The notes below the pieces were generated by a model. That model had not been told where the DNA came from. It saw only the letters and a program-made list of their open reading frames with translations, and did not search any database. A stretch of DNA of 38,211 nt from a virus: positions 1 through 38,211 of the IMG/VR virus record IMGVR_UViG_3300045135_000550; one strand, 5' to 3'. The position numbers were made by a program, and so were the translations under genes. Shown here piece after piece: positions 1 to 8,647 of the stretch; positions within the stretch are counted from its first letter, which is position 1; each line of letters begins with the position of its first letter.

Positions 1-529
1 ACCGAACACCATCTGTTGCGTCTTTATGATAAGTAGACCAATTAGATGTTGAGTCTGTTCTTTTAACTATAATTACTGCGGGAGTAGAGCCTAAATTATG
101 GTTGTGAGTTGTAGTAGAACCATCACCAGTCCATGTCACAACATCAAAGAACTTCTCAGCCTTGCGGAATGTCCATGAGGCTGTAGTTGCTCCGCTTTGT
201 GATTCAGAGCCGCCATAATCTCTACCAGTATTAAAGCCAGTTGACGTAGCACTCCACGGCGAAGTTGTATTTGTATATGTGGGTTCTGTAGTAATGTACT
301 GTAATGCTCCATCACCACGTTCAGTATCGTAAATGTTATGGCCGTTTGCGGTTGATCTGGTTTTAAACCAAACCATCCCGCCTTCGCCATCAAGATCAAT
401 GCCGTTGTCTATTGTAATATTTGAGCCTGTGCCATTATACAAATAAGTCGAGAAGACATCCTCAACCATAAGTCCTGCACCACCTGCATTACCTGCGGCT
501 GCTGTTAGAGCTTTCGCTAGTTTGCTCAT
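1..529 (-). CDS. Tail fibre/appendage protein, truncated by the window edge
   Basis: Reading from an ATG at 529 with a strong AGGAGT ribosome site, an open frame continues to the left edge without a stop (about 176 residues visible). It begins MSKLAKALTAAAGNAGGAG and continues with a Gly/Thr/Ser/Asn-rich, beta-type sequence. This includes GIDLDGEGGMVWFKTRS and a later stretch about predicted value and shape (WTGDGSTTTHNHNLGSTPA) that I associate with DUF7483-like tail appendage proteins of marine phages. It starts 10 bases after the stop of the preceding tail gene, so it is the next gene of the late operon. A shorter frame at 136-399 on the same strand is a shadow of it. The C-terminal, probably receptor-facing, part lies outside the window. 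Confidence 0.75.
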   Translation of the reverse strand, partial: MSKLAKALTAAAGNAGGAGLMVEDVFSTYLYNGTGSNITIDNGIDLDGEGGMVWFKTRSTANGHNIYDTERGDGALQYITTEPTYTNTTSPWSATSTGFNTGRDYGGSESQSGATTASWTFRKAEKFFDVVTWTGDGSTTTHNHNLGSTPAVIIVKRTDSTSNWSTYHKDATDGVR

Positions 530-538
530 GCGTTACTC

Positions 539-1150
539 CTAAACGTAGCTGCCAGTGTATGCACCGTAGAGTGTGCTAGAGACTTTCCAAAAGACCAGTG
601 TGTCCTTAGCAGTCAGCGTAGGAGCGACGTTGCCACCAGAGGTTACCCAAGTCATTGTAGGCCACGTTACTGTGTAACTAGCACCTGCTTCGAGCTGTAG
701 GACAATAGCGTCACCTGAGATTAAAGAGTCTGTGAAGGTCGTGTTAGCCGCTAGAGTCTTGGTCTGTACTGCGCCGTTGGTCGCGTCAAAGGCTGTGCCT
801 GTTAGCGAGTAGACAGTGTCTCGGATGGTCTTGTTGGTAAGAGTTTGCGTGTTGGTAGACGTAGTAGTGTTAGCGTCATAGCCCTGTACAGTTACACCAA
901 TGTCGGTATCTACAACAACATTAGAACCCCCATTCTGAAGCGTTCCAGTAAAGTTAGCAGTAGTATCAGAATATGAAACGTAGCCCCCAGTATCAATAAG
1001 ATACCCAAGGCTTGTCCAAGCCGTAGAGCCATCTCCTGCTTTTATTTTACTGGTATCTGTTTCTAGTCCTAATTCACCTTGAGCCAATGTAGGATTAGCA
1101 GAAGTCCAGTTAGTGGCAGTATCACGCCTAATTTGTATGATGTCAGCCAT
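539..1150 (-). CDS. Tail fibre protein with Mtd-N-like head domain
   Basis: 203 residues. The first 45 residues (MADIIQIRRDTATNW, LAQGELGLETDTSKIKAGDG) match the pattern of the N-terminal domain found on phage fibre and tropism-determinant proteins (Mtd_N type), which anchors a trimeric fibre. The remainder is Thr/Asn/Gly-rich beta sequence, including TNTQTLTNKTI, a motif common in marine phage fibres. Its start overlaps the stop of the 668-residue fibre gene (TAATG), so the two are translationally coupled and probably assemble in the same tail appendage. The exact ligand cannot be inferred. Confidence 0.8.
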   Translation of the reverse strand: MADIIQIRRDTATNWTSANPTLAQGELGLETDTSKIKAGDGSTAWTSLGYLIDTGGYVSYSDTTANFTGTLQNGGSNVVVDTDIGVTVQGYDANTTTSTNTQTLTNKTIRDTVYSLTGTAFDATNGAVQTKTLAANTTFTDSLISGDAIVLQLEAGASYTVTWPTMTWVTSGGNVAPTLTAKDTLVFWKVSSTLYGAYTGSYV

Positions 1151-3156
1151 TAAGCTGTACCTCCATTAATGTTTTGAGCTATGGTGTATACGCTGTTAGC
1201 GAAGCCACCGTCAGGGTTTTTAACTTGTGAAACAATACTAGCTGTTGTATAAGCTAATATTTCTACACTATCATTTAAAACAGCACCAGTAGTTAAAGCA
1301 ATATTAGAGCCTCCAGAGGCTGTAAAGTCAGTTCCTACTAATAATTTAACGCCGTTAAGAAAAACATCTACATAGCCTGCGTCATAAGACGCTGCAAAGT
1401 TTACTTGTCCTGATGTAGCTGTATAAGTTGTTCTAGTGTAAGCAACCTGTGCTATATCATCCCAAGAAGCTTCTGTACCATCTGTTGTTAGATATTTACC
1501 AGAATTCCCTGTTTGAGTAGGTAAAGCATCTACTTCAGCCCAACTAGGGTTTGTGCCGTCAGTAGTCAGAAAATATCCACTATTTCCTGTTTGAGCAGGA
1601 AGAGCATCAACGTCACCAAAAGCAATATTACCTGCACCGTCTGTAAGAAGTGCTTGACCACTTGTGCCGTCAGTTGTAGGAATAGTAAAGGTATTTACAA
1701 AGCTTTGAAGATTACTATCGTAAGCTAATACATCAGTACCAATTGTAAGACCTAAAGAAGCCCTTGCAGTTGCGCCTGTCTCAGCTACCCATGTAGAGCC
1801 ATCACCTACAATAAATACACTATCAGCAGGAGTTAAAGCCGCAATAGCCTCTAGATCAGTATCCCCTGTTTGTAGTGCATTTATCTGTGTTTGAATATTA
1901 GAAGTTACGCCATCAAGATAATTAATCTCTGTTGTAGTTACGGTAGCACCATCTAACAGGTTTAGCTCTGTCGCTGTAGCTGTAACACCTAGTGAGGCTA
2001 TTGCAGTATTACCAGATTCCCCAATCCAATTAGTGCCATTACTAACAATAAATAGCCCATCAGAATGAGTAATTCCTGAAATATCTACAAGAGATTGATC
2101 AGATCCTTGTAGCCCATTAATCTGAGTTTGAAGATTACTGGTCGCACCATCTAGATAATTAATTTCTGCTGTTGTAGCAATAACGCCATCTAGGACATTT
2201 AATTCTGTAGCAGTTGCTGTAACTCCTAAACTTTCTAAAGCTGTAGCAGGTGTCTCAGTTACAAAGTTAGTGCCATTTCCTACTATAAAATTACCGTTAG
2301 TAGGAACAAGGCCTGCTATGTCTGTAAGCTGTGCATCTAACGGCTGCTTAGCATCTAGCTGAGTCTGTACATTGGATGTTACTCCATCTATATAGTTTAA
2401 TTCTGTAGCTGTAGCGGTAATTGCCGTGCCATTAATAGATAAAGTAGAAAAGTTACCTGTAGCAGCAGTGCTAGAACCTATAACAGTATTATCAATTGTG
2501 CCACCATTAATATCAGCAGTATCTGATACAAGACTATCAATGTTGGCAGTCCCATCAATGTATAGGTTTCGCCATTCCTGTGTAACACTTCCTAGATCAT
2601 AAGTATTGTCAGTCTCAGGAATTATAGAACTGTTTATGTCTGCGCCAAAAGCTACTGTATCTGTAGCAGAATCCCCAAACGTAAGATTACCATTAATTAT
2701 TGCATTGCCTGTGACTGCAAGATTTCCTCCTACAGAAAAATCTCCAGTAGTGCTACCAGTATCTGCTGCAAGAGTATCAATATTGGCCGTGCCATCAATG
2801 TATAAATTTTTAAATTCTAATGAGCTTGTTCCTAAATCAATATCATTGTCAGTAACAGGGACAAGCGCACCATCCTGTATTCTGATTTGTTCAATAGCAG
2901 CATCGCCTACAGAGACATAAAAGCCCCATCGATTATTAATGCTGTCTACTTCTATTTTATTGTTAAAGGTTTGATCACCGATAACATATATATTACCGCC
3001 TTGACCATTAGTACCATCGTGTTGATGGCCTGTAGTTCCTGTAGTTGTGTAGACAAAAGCATTTTCTAATTGATTATATTCATTATTAAATAGTGACGAA
3101 GTAATTACATCACCATCTGTAAAAGTGCTTTGTCTTGTGTAAGTAGTCCCTGCCAT
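1150..3156 (-). CDS. Large repetitive tail fibre protein
   Basis: 668 residues, built of internal repeats. Residues about 95-215 hold two copies of a D-x-D-L-G ... NLYIDGTANID unit. Residues about 245-470 hold at least five copies of a TATELNxLDG / TTxEINYLDG unit, alternating with a GNGTNFVTETPATALESLG-like unit. Residues about 500-570 hold two copies of TGNSGxxLTTDGT. Such beta-structured repeats are typical of trimeric fibre shafts. The N-terminus (MAGTTYTRQSTF, FNNEYNQLENAF) resembles the virion-proximal end of marine podovirus fibres. It starts 2 bases after the stop of the upstream tail gene. The repeats make the gene prone to recombination and to assembly error. Confidence 0.85.
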   Translation of the reverse strand: MAGTTYTRQSTFTDGDVITSSLFNNEYNQLENAFVYTTTGTTGHQHDGTNGQGGNIYVIGDQTFNNKIEVDSINNRWGFYVSVGDAAIEQIRIQDGALVPVTDNDIDLGTSSLEFKNLYIDGTANIDTLAADTGSTTGDFSVGGNLAVTGNAIINGNLTFGDSATDTVAFGADINSSIIPETDNTYDLGSVTQEWRNLYIDGTANIDSLVSDTADINGGTIDNTVIGSSTAATGNFSTLSINGTAITATATELNYIDGVTSNVQTQLDAKQPLDAQLTDIAGLVPTNGNFIVGNGTNFVTETPATALESLGVTATATELNVLDGVIATTAEINYLDGATSNLQTQINGLQGSDQSLVDISGITHSDGLFIVSNGTNWIGESGNTAIASLGVTATATELNLLDGATVTTTEINYLDGVTSNIQTQINALQTGDTDLEAIAALTPADSVFIVGDGSTWVAETGATARASLGLTIGTDVLAYDSNLQSFVNTFTIPTTDGTSGQALLTDGAGNIAFGDVDALPAQTGNSGYFLTTDGTNPSWAEVDALPTQTGNSGKYLTTDGTEASWDDIAQVAYTRTTYTATSGQVNFAASYDAGYVDVFLNGVKLLVGTDFTASGGSNIALTTGAVLNDSVEILAYTTASIVSQVKNPDGGFANSVYTIAQNINGGTA

Positions 3157-3158
3157 TA

Positions 3159-4754
3159 CTATCTCCTACCTGCGGGGGTATAATTAATATATAAACCATT
3201 TATTGAGTAAGGCGCTTTGTTATCTTCACTATAAATTCGGAAACTTACTGTATCCCCGCTTCCTTCTATAGCATTTCTAGATGTTGGATCTAAAGACCCT
3301 CCAAATGTAGCGTCACCAAACTCTGATTGCCCAAAAATTGCAGGGTACCTGATACCATAAATTAAATAATCTTCAGGTTGAGGGATAGCTCCATCTTCGT
3401 AGTTATATCGAACACGTAAATAAGGACTGATGGTACCTTCTGGCCCAAAAGATATTTTAGCGTATTTAAGAGTTTTTAAAGTTCCTGCATCCCCAAAGTC
3501 TAAATTAGGTGTTTTGTAATAAGCATTAATAGTTTGTTCTGCACCATCTTGATAAAAGTAATTACCAGTGTCATGCAAATAAATATAACCTAAATTATCA
3601 CCATGATAAGTTTTTTCTTCGCCTGAGTCATCAAACTCAGAACTAATGGCAGGTGCTTGTACGCCTTTTATCTGTGACCACTCAAATCCATTCGCTGTTA
3701 AAGTTCCTACAAGCCCGAACGAAGCATTAATATCAGAACCAGAACCTGTATAAAATAATCTATATTGAGATCTACTACGCAATACTACGCTGCTAATTTT
3801 ATAATCTGAAATGTTTTCTGTTACATTAGCAACTAAAGACTGCACCTGACGAGATACAGATCCTAATTCAACATCTCCAATCCTTGCAGTGGCAGCAACA
3901 AGCCTAAGTCCATCAGGAGCGAGGAATAGAATGTCTCCTGCAATTTCCTGAATACTATAACCGCTGAGGCATCCCACGTTGTTGGTAATTTGGATAACTG
4001 CTGTGTTTGCGGCATCATTAATATTATCTAATCTATGGATTGTGTTTTCACAGAAAATAAACAAAGAACCACGGAAACTTTTTATTCCGGTTATTCTATC
4101 CGCAATAGTTACTGAACCTGATCCTGTTCCTGTAAAACTTCTATCGTCATTTGTTGCACTATAATAAACAGTACTTGGGTCATTAGTTGTATCTACAATA
4201 CAAAGGTGTCTATCTAATAGCTCAACATATTGGCCTGCGGCAGGTGTTGAAATTTCTTCGTATACAAATTTACGATTTGACCCTACGCCGTCAATATGAA
4301 AGTGTGCAACAGCATCAGCGCCTGTAGCTATAGTTAAAGAGCCATAAGAACTATCAGTATGCCCAGTAGGGGCCCTCATGATAACAAACTGAGCTTGGTC
4401 TTGGTTAGGCCTGTCTAGTGTTGTTAAGGCTGCTAAGTCTGCTTCTAGAGATCCATTATGCCCTGTATGTTTATTTATCTGTAACCAACTAGTACCTGTT
4501 TCAGAATAATAAATACTAGTCCCTACACAGACTACAACTCCTAACGCATAAGGAATAACACCATGTACTGTAGAATTATTTTCTGGACGAGTTGTCCCAT
4601 ACGGCGCATAGCCATTTATTCTCCTATAACCTCCATCAGGATGAACCTCAAAGTTTAAAAGCTCTTTAGCCACGCCGGGCTGTTGGAGCATATCAAACTC
4701 GTTTAAGTTGGTGTTTAAGCCACCCTTACACGAAAATCCAAAAGGCTGAGACAT
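3159..4754 (-). CDS. Tail structural protein (P22 gp10-like/tail tubular position)
   Basis: 531 residues, beginning MSQPFGFSCKGGLNTNLNEF. The sequence is rich in beta strands with repeated short blades and aromatic ends, for example YRRINGYAPYG and SFRGSLFIFCENTIHRL. This fits the beta-propeller-like tail protein that follows the adaptor in podoviruses (P22 gp10 or T7 gp12 position). It lies between the adaptor gene and the fibre genes and shares a base with the adaptor stop at 4754. The assignment comes mainly from position and general composition; no catalytic motif is visible. Confidence 0.6.
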   Translation of the reverse strand: MSQPFGFSCKGGLNTNLNEFDMLQQPGVAKELLNFEVHPDGGYRRINGYAPYGTTRPENNSTVHGVIPYALGVVVCVGTSIYYSETGTSWLQINKHTGHNGSLEADLAALTTLDRPNQDQAQFVIMRAPTGHTDSSYGSLTIATGADAVAHFHIDGVGSNRKFVYEEISTPAAGQYVELLDRHLCIVDTTNDPSTVYYSATNDDRSFTGTGSGSVTIADRITGIKSFRGSLFIFCENTIHRLDNINDAANTAVIQITNNVGCLSGYSIQEIAGDILFLAPDGLRLVAATARIGDVELGSVSRQVQSLVANVTENISDYKISSVVLRSRSQYRLFYTGSGSDINASFGLVGTLTANGFEWSQIKGVQAPAISSEFDDSGEEKTYHGDNLGYIYLHDTGNYFYQDGAEQTINAYYKTPNLDFGDAGTLKTLKYAKISFGPEGTISPYLRVRYNYEDGAIPQPEDYLIYGIRYPAIFGQSEFGDATFGGSLDPTSRNAIEGSGDTVSFRIYSEDNKAPYSINGLYINYTPAGRR

Positions 4755-5524
4755 TATACGAACCGTATCCTATCGTCTTTAATATAACTAACAGGAGGAT
4801 CAAGAAGATTTTCTCGCATGCTTCTTAGTCCTTTTTTATAATCGTCCATCGCAAAAGAAGCAGATTGGGGGTTTTCTTTAAACTGCCACATATAGTAACG
4901 AGCTTTAGCAATTACAACATTAGTGTACATATCTGGGAAAACAACTTCGTCGCTATACAAGTTTAATTTAACAGGCTGTCTCCATGCAAAAAACCAAACC
5001 TTGTATTCTTTTTTAGGTATAGGACTCAACCCAAAATTACGACCGTCAGGGCTGCGTATAACTGCATTAGGCTCTCCCCAGTTTTGGGTGTCGGCATCGT
5101 CATTGTTTTCTTGGGTGCGTTTAAAGTCTTTCCAAGTCTCTGTAGATATAAATCGTAGATTTTTATTGACATAGGGAGCAGTTTCTCCTGCTACACCTAC
5201 GGTAGTAATATAAAAGTTTTCCCAATCTATAGCAGCATAATCATCTGCCCAAGAACTACTAGATTCTTTTAGCTCATACCACCGAGTTCCTGCAGTAGTG
5301 TCTACAGAAACATTTCCATACATAGGATCTACCGTTCCACTTTCAGCTACAGCTAGAAAAGGCCACTTAGGTTCTTCAGTAACAATATCAGAATAAGCAC
5401 GGTTAATACAATCCTTAGCATGCTGTTGGATACCAATAGCATTAGTAAAGTTACCTGAGGACATAGGAACTTCATTGAGTTCTCTGAGTAACTCATTTGT
5501 TAACTGAAGAAACGTAGTAGCCAT
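4754..5524 (-). CDS. Head-tail adaptor/tail tubular protein A-like
   Basis: 256 residues. The helical N-terminus (TFLQLTNELLRELNEVPM, KDCINRAYSDIVTEEPKWPF) and the later VVIAKARYYMWQFKENP segment match the pattern of gp4/gp11-type adaptor proteins. These form the ring under the portal of short-tailed phages. The Shine-Dalgarno sequence is weak (GAG before the ATG), so translation may depend on coupling to the tiny gene ending 4 bases upstream. Family assignment rests on sequence style plus location between capsid and tail genes. Confidence 0.6.
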   Translation of the reverse strand: MATTFLQLTNELLRELNEVPMSSGNFTNAIGIQQHAKDCINRAYSDIVTEEPKWPFLAVAESGTVDPMYGNVSVDTTAGTRWYELKESSSSWADDYAAIDWENFYITTVGVAGETAPYVNKNLRFISTETWKDFKRTQENNDDADTQNWGEPNAVIRSPDGRNFGLSPIPKKEYKVWFFAWRQPVKLNLYSDEVVFPDMYTNVVIAKARYYMWQFKENPQSASFAMDDYKKGLRSMRENLLDPPVSYIKDDRIRFV

Positions 5525-5527
5525 TTT

Positions 5528-5680
5528 TTAACACTCGTATGCTTTTGGCATTGCGTCTTTAATAGTTTTACCATATTGGGGCTGTGTTCCTTTAGTACTT
5601 ACAGGGCCACCCATATTCATTTTCTTTTTAGCCATACCACCGTAACTATACTTTTTCTTTTGCTGCTTTGGCATCATCAT
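5528..5680 (-). CDS. Small basic Met/Lys/Gly-rich protein
   Basis: 50 residues from the triple ATG at 5680, chosen because GGAG lies 6-7 bases upstream. The upstream in-frame ATG at 5722 has no ribosome site. The product starts MMMPKQQKKKYSYGGMAKKK and is rich in Lys, Met and Gly, like small proteins often found between capsid and tail genes of marine phages. Function is unknown; a basic virion-associated protein is possible. The start overlaps the end of the 51-residue gene upstream by 35 bases in another frame. Confidence 0.6.
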   Translation of the reverse strand: MMMPKQQKKKYSYGGMAKKKMNMGGPVSTKGTQPQYGKTIKDAMPKAYEC

Positions 5681-5801
5681 TTTTAGCTCCAAATATTTTA
5701 TCCCAATTCGAGGAATATTCATCGTGACTTACTTGGCTTTGTCTAGGCCTTCCGTGTTGAGCTTTACGGGGCTTTAAAACTATTCTTTTATTCTTTTGCA
5801 T
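5646..5801 (-). CDS. Small NWDxIF-motif protein
   Basis: 51-residue frame from ATG 5801 to TAG 5646. It begins MQKNKRIVLKPRKAQHGRPR and contains SNWDKIFG followed by an Ala/Lys/Asp tail. The NWDxIF motif, a basic N-terminus with an RP pair and a polar C-terminus also occur in the 50-residue product at 29403-29555. That shared motif is the main reason to call the frame real. The ATG sits right after the U-tract of the capsid terminator, with no good Shine-Dalgarno sequence close by. Function is unknown. Confidence 0.55.
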   Translation of the reverse strand: MQKNKRIVLKPRKAQHGRPRQSQVSHDEYSSNWDKIFGAKNDDAKAAKEKV

Positions 5802-5802
5802 A

Positions 5803-5833
5803 TAAAAAAGTAGGGGAGTTTTACCTCCCCCAC
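5803..5833 (-). terminator. Intrinsic terminator after the capsid gene
   Basis: In the leftward RNA a 9-bp stem (GTGGGGGAG / CTCCCCTAC, one G-U pair) with loop GTAAAA is followed by TTTTTTAT. It lies 14 bases past the capsid stop. It is a textbook intrinsic terminator. It probably lets capsid and upstream messages stop here while a fraction reads through to the tail genes. Confidence 0.85.
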
Positions 5834-5846
5834 CTCCTAAAGTTTA

Positions 5847-6830
5847 CTAGTCGATAGTGTAGAACGCGCCTACACATGCCTCTGGACGTAGTACTTTAAC
5901 ACCGTGAACATGAAGACCACGAACAATATCACCGAAAGATGATGGGTCGCGGATAACTTCAGTGTTAACGATAGTCTGTGCAGTAGCTACCGCAGACATG
6001 TGACCACACATTACCTGACCAGTAGCTGTAGATGTCGCAGGTACATTGTTAGACTTGTACATGCTGAATCCACGAAGCTTGCCAGAGCTAATCAAACCGT
6101 TGCGGATTGAACCCTGACCTGCGTTGAAGTCTACAGAAAGGAGTTTAGAATCTGTCTGTGACAGCTCCTCGTAGAAATCAGGAGATGCTACGAACCAACG
6201 ACCTTCTTCTGGTACGTTCTGCTCATCGAGGAGACGAGCCATACGAGCCATCAGATCAAGGGGGTCAACTTCAGAAGCTGTACCCAGATCGATTGATGCA
6301 GTAGTCTCACCAATACCGCCAGAACCTACTGCTGCATCTGCACCAAGAATATGGTCAGGAGCAGAAGCTGAGATACCCGCAGCAATCTTAGCGAGAACAT
6401 TTTCATCAAATGCATCCTTTAGTGAGTATGCAGCACTTGAGGCTGCGATTTCACGCCAGTTTACATGAGACATGTTGCTTTCAATATCATCAACGATGAA
6501 CTTGAATGCGTTAGCAGTGTCAACGACAAGAGTAGTCTCTTGGTCAGTGAGCTTTGTCTGCGTTACATCTTGTCCACGCTCATACTGATAAACCTGAATA
6601 GTAGGCTCTTTGATGATACGAACAGAGTCACCGTAAGCAGCAATTTCGCCAGAGTAATCAGTATTAGTGATTGCTTCAGCAACAGATGCTTTACGGAAGA
6701 AGTTTAGAACCTGCTTGCTATAAATGGCAGGGAGGAAAAACGAATTTGTTTGACCCGCTACACTGTTAGCAAAGTTAGCATCGGTATCCGTGCTAGGCTC
6801 AAAAAACTGATCTGATTGGTTATACGCCAT
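5847..6830 (-). CDS. Major capsid protein
   Basis: 327 residues. The acidic, flexible N-terminus (FFEPSTDTDANFANSV) is followed by a segment like the N-arm and E-loop of HK97-fold coats (LPAIYSKQVLNFFRKASVAE). Further on come LMARMARLLDEQNVPEEGRW and a FVASPDFYEEL segment typical of the P22-like/marine podovirus coat group. It follows directly after the scaffold gene, has an AAAGG ribosome site 9 bases before the ATG and precedes a strong terminator. This is the usual arrangement for the most highly expressed late gene. Confidence 0.9.
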   Translation of the reverse strand: MAYNQSDQFFEPSTDTDANFANSVAGQTNSFFLPAIYSKQVLNFFRKASVAEAITNTDYSGEIAAYGDSVRIIKEPTIQVYQYERGQDVTQTKLTDQETTLVVDTANAFKFIVDDIESNMSHVNWREIAASSAAYSLKDAFDENVLAKIAAGISASAPDHILGADAAVGSGGIGETTASIDLGTASEVDPLDLMARMARLLDEQNVPEEGRWFVASPDFYEELSQTDSKLLSVDFNAGQGSIRNGLISSGKLRGFSMYKSNNVPATSTATGQVMCGHMSAVATAQTIVNTEVIRDPSSFGDIVRGLHVHGVKVLRPEACVGAFYTID

Positions 6831-6856
6831 TATTAATTACCTTTAAAAAGACTAAG

Positions 6857-7690
6857 TTATTTAGTTACTCGGCCTTCTGAGATCGCAAGGTTAATTTCCT
6901 TTTCATACTTATCGTATTGATCAACAGACATCCGAGCAATTTCCCGTTCCGTCCAAATCTTAGGTTGTTTAGTATCAATGGTCTTTGTTTTTGTTGAGAC
7001 CATATCTGCTGCACTTCCTTGAGACTTAGGCGCTTTTTTAATTGACTGAGAAATACCATTTTCAATCTTGTACAAATCAATAGCGCGACTAGCTAAACTA
7101 GCATCGTTAGAGTTTTTATAAATCCAGTTCTGTATTTCCTGCGGCTGAGCTTTAGCCCAAGCATGGAAACTTTCATCGCCTCGAATATCTTCAAAGTCTG
7201 GGTGCCTCTCTCGAAGCGCAGTCTCTGCTTCCTTTTTAGCAATATCAGCTTCACGCTGCTTTATAGTTACTAGCTCTTGCCGTATGTCAGAAATCTGCTG
7301 CTCACTTTGCATATGAGCCACAGACTCTACAGTTTCATACAGATCAGGATGTTTCTTTCTAAACTCTTCAAGTTCCTCTATAGACTTAGGAGCTTTATAT
7401 CCCGGAGCAGCGGCTTGTGCTTCTGCTAAGAGTTCTTGCTCTCTTTGTTTAAATTGAGAAACTTTATTGTCATAATGCTTTTTTAGATCATCATAACGCT
7501 TTTTATAATTTGTATCAGAGGCACTTTCTTTTTGAGGGGTCGCTTCTTTTTTAGAAGGAGTAGCCTCTTTAGGTTGCTCAAAAAACAAGGTGTCTGCGCT
7601 AACAAACGGTTTGTCTTCTTGATCATGCCATTCTTTGTTCATGTTATATGGATTCGCCTTAGGCTCCTCTACACTAACTGTCTCAGTCAT
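6857..7690 (-). CDS. Capsid scaffolding protein
   Basis: 277 residues from ATG 7690, which has GGAG 7 bases upstream. An upstream in-frame TTG (7702) is possible but contains the ribosome site itself. The product is highly charged and helical, with a central coiled coil (about residues 60-170, many K/E/Q). It ends in a basic, helical segment (EREIARMSVDQYDKYEKEIN) of the sort that contacts coat protein. Composition and position immediately before the capsid gene support a scaffold that is lost from mature heads. Confidence 0.85.
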   Translation of the reverse strand: MTETVSVEEPKANPYNMNKEWHDQEDKPFVSADTLFFEQPKEATPSKKEATPQKESASDTNYKKRYDDLKKHYDNKVSQFKQREQELLAEAQAAAPGYKAPKSIEELEEFRKKHPDLYETVESVAHMQSEQQISDIRQELVTIKQREADIAKKEAETALRERHPDFEDIRGDESFHAWAKAQPQEIQNWIYKNSNDASLASRAIDLYKIENGISQSIKKAPKSQGSAADMVSTKTKTIDTKQPKIWTEREIARMSVDQYDKYEKEINLAISEGRVTK

Positions 7691-7703
7691 TTTTTTCTCC
7701 AAC

Positions 7704-7784
7704 GGGGCTTGTCATTTTAACAAGGTAGCCGTACCGTCTTTTCTCGTCAGAATGGTAGGGGCTTGTTACTACAAGGTGGCCGTA
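7704..7784 (-). repeat. Duplicated hairpin repeat in the scaffold leader
   Basis: Two copies, 7704-7733 and 7758-7784, 54 bases apart, share GGGGCTTGT, a short loop and ACAAGGT(A/G)GCCGTA on the plus strand. In the leftward RNA each can form a CTTGT/ACAAG stem just ahead of the scaffold ribosome site. The core of the first copy, TAACAAGGTAGCCGTA (7718-7733), is identical to a highly conserved stretch near the 3' end of many bacterial 16S rRNAs. Role unknown; translational control or mRNA stability is possible. Confidence 0.6.
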
Positions 7785-7789
7785 ATTGT

Positions 7790-8647
7790 TTATCCTATAC
7801 TAGGCATACGATTAGTTTCTCTCATCATTTGTTTTATATCTTCTTCTCCTGAAGATACAAGATCAGTGTTACTAGTTGTACGCCTACTCATTAACCCACC
7901 ATCATAAGCACGTTCTGCTTCATCCATCATTGTTTGAAGGTTTTCTGCGCCTATTTGATCAGTGGCTTTTTTGGTCATAACAAACTCACCGTCAGATAAT
8001 CTGGCGGGGATAGAGTCTGATACTCCCGTTCCGGGGCCTTCAACTTCTCCGGCTCCGGAAAACTCAGAAGCAGTCACCAGAACCTTATCAAAGATTTGAT
8101 TCAGTTGTGGATCAGCCTCTAGAGCATTCTGCAAGTAAGACGCTTCTTCACCTTCTAAGGCTTGCGTCATTACATATGTTTTATATTCTTCTACCATTTC
8201 ACCGTCTGGTAGCTGTGAGGCCATTGCCTCTTCCATTTCTTCTGGAGGAATATTGTCGTAAGTATCTTCAGGTACAGCTTCCATTTCAGGAGGAACGAGC
8301 ATAGAACCTCCTTCTGCTTTTTGCATTCTATTTTGAAATAAAGCAGCTAAGCCTTCTTCAGGCTTTTCCATTGGGCCAAACATACTCATAAGTCCACCTT
8401 CGTTTCTGTACTGACGAGCTGTGTTAGCTGCCTTTTTAGGTTGTTTAGAAAACTGTTTGCCTTCTTTAGTGTCTTTTCTTTTCTTTGCGGTTGTAGATGC
8501 GTACTCAGAAGAAGACATAGCCTCTATAGCTTTAGATGGTAGATACCTTTCACCTGTAGCTTCTGAACCTTGAGTAGAAGGCTTACCACTTTTAGTACGC
8601 CACTTCTGCTCTGTCCAGTCCTTTAAAGACTGTTGAGAAGGTTTCAT
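7790..8647 (-). CDS. Virion-associated hypothetical protein (GTGxSDSIPARLSDGEFV family)
   Basis: 285 residues. The N-terminal 85 residues are basic and resemble the DUF5872-like small protein encoded just upstream (LPSKAIEAMSSSEYASTTAKKRK, GKQFSKQPKKAA). The middle is acidic, Met- and Glu-rich. The C-terminal part holds GPGTGVSDSIPARLSDGEF, a motif seen between portal and scaffold in many marine phages. Function is not established. Gene order suggests a head-assembly role, such as a DNA- or portal-associated protein. The start overlaps the preceding stop by a few bases. Confidence 0.7.
   Translation of the reverse strand: MKPSQQSLKDWTEQKWRTKSGKPSTQGSEATGERYLPSKAIEAMSSSEYASTTAKKRKDTKEGKQFSKQPKKAANTARQYRNEGGLMSMFGPMEKPEEGLAALFQNRMQKAEGGSMLVPPEMEAVPEDTYDNIPPEEMEEAMASQLPDGEMVEEYKTYVMTQALEGEEASYLQNALEADPQLNQIFDKVLVTASEFSGAGEVEGPGTGVSDSIPARLSDGEFVMTKKATDQIGAENLQTMMDEAERAYDGGLMSRRTTSNTDLVSSGEEDIKQMMRETNRMPSIG

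Noticed and set aside
2606-3069. Plus-strand frames opposite the large tail fibre gene
   Set aside because: They arise from the repetitive fibre sequence and lack ribosome sites.
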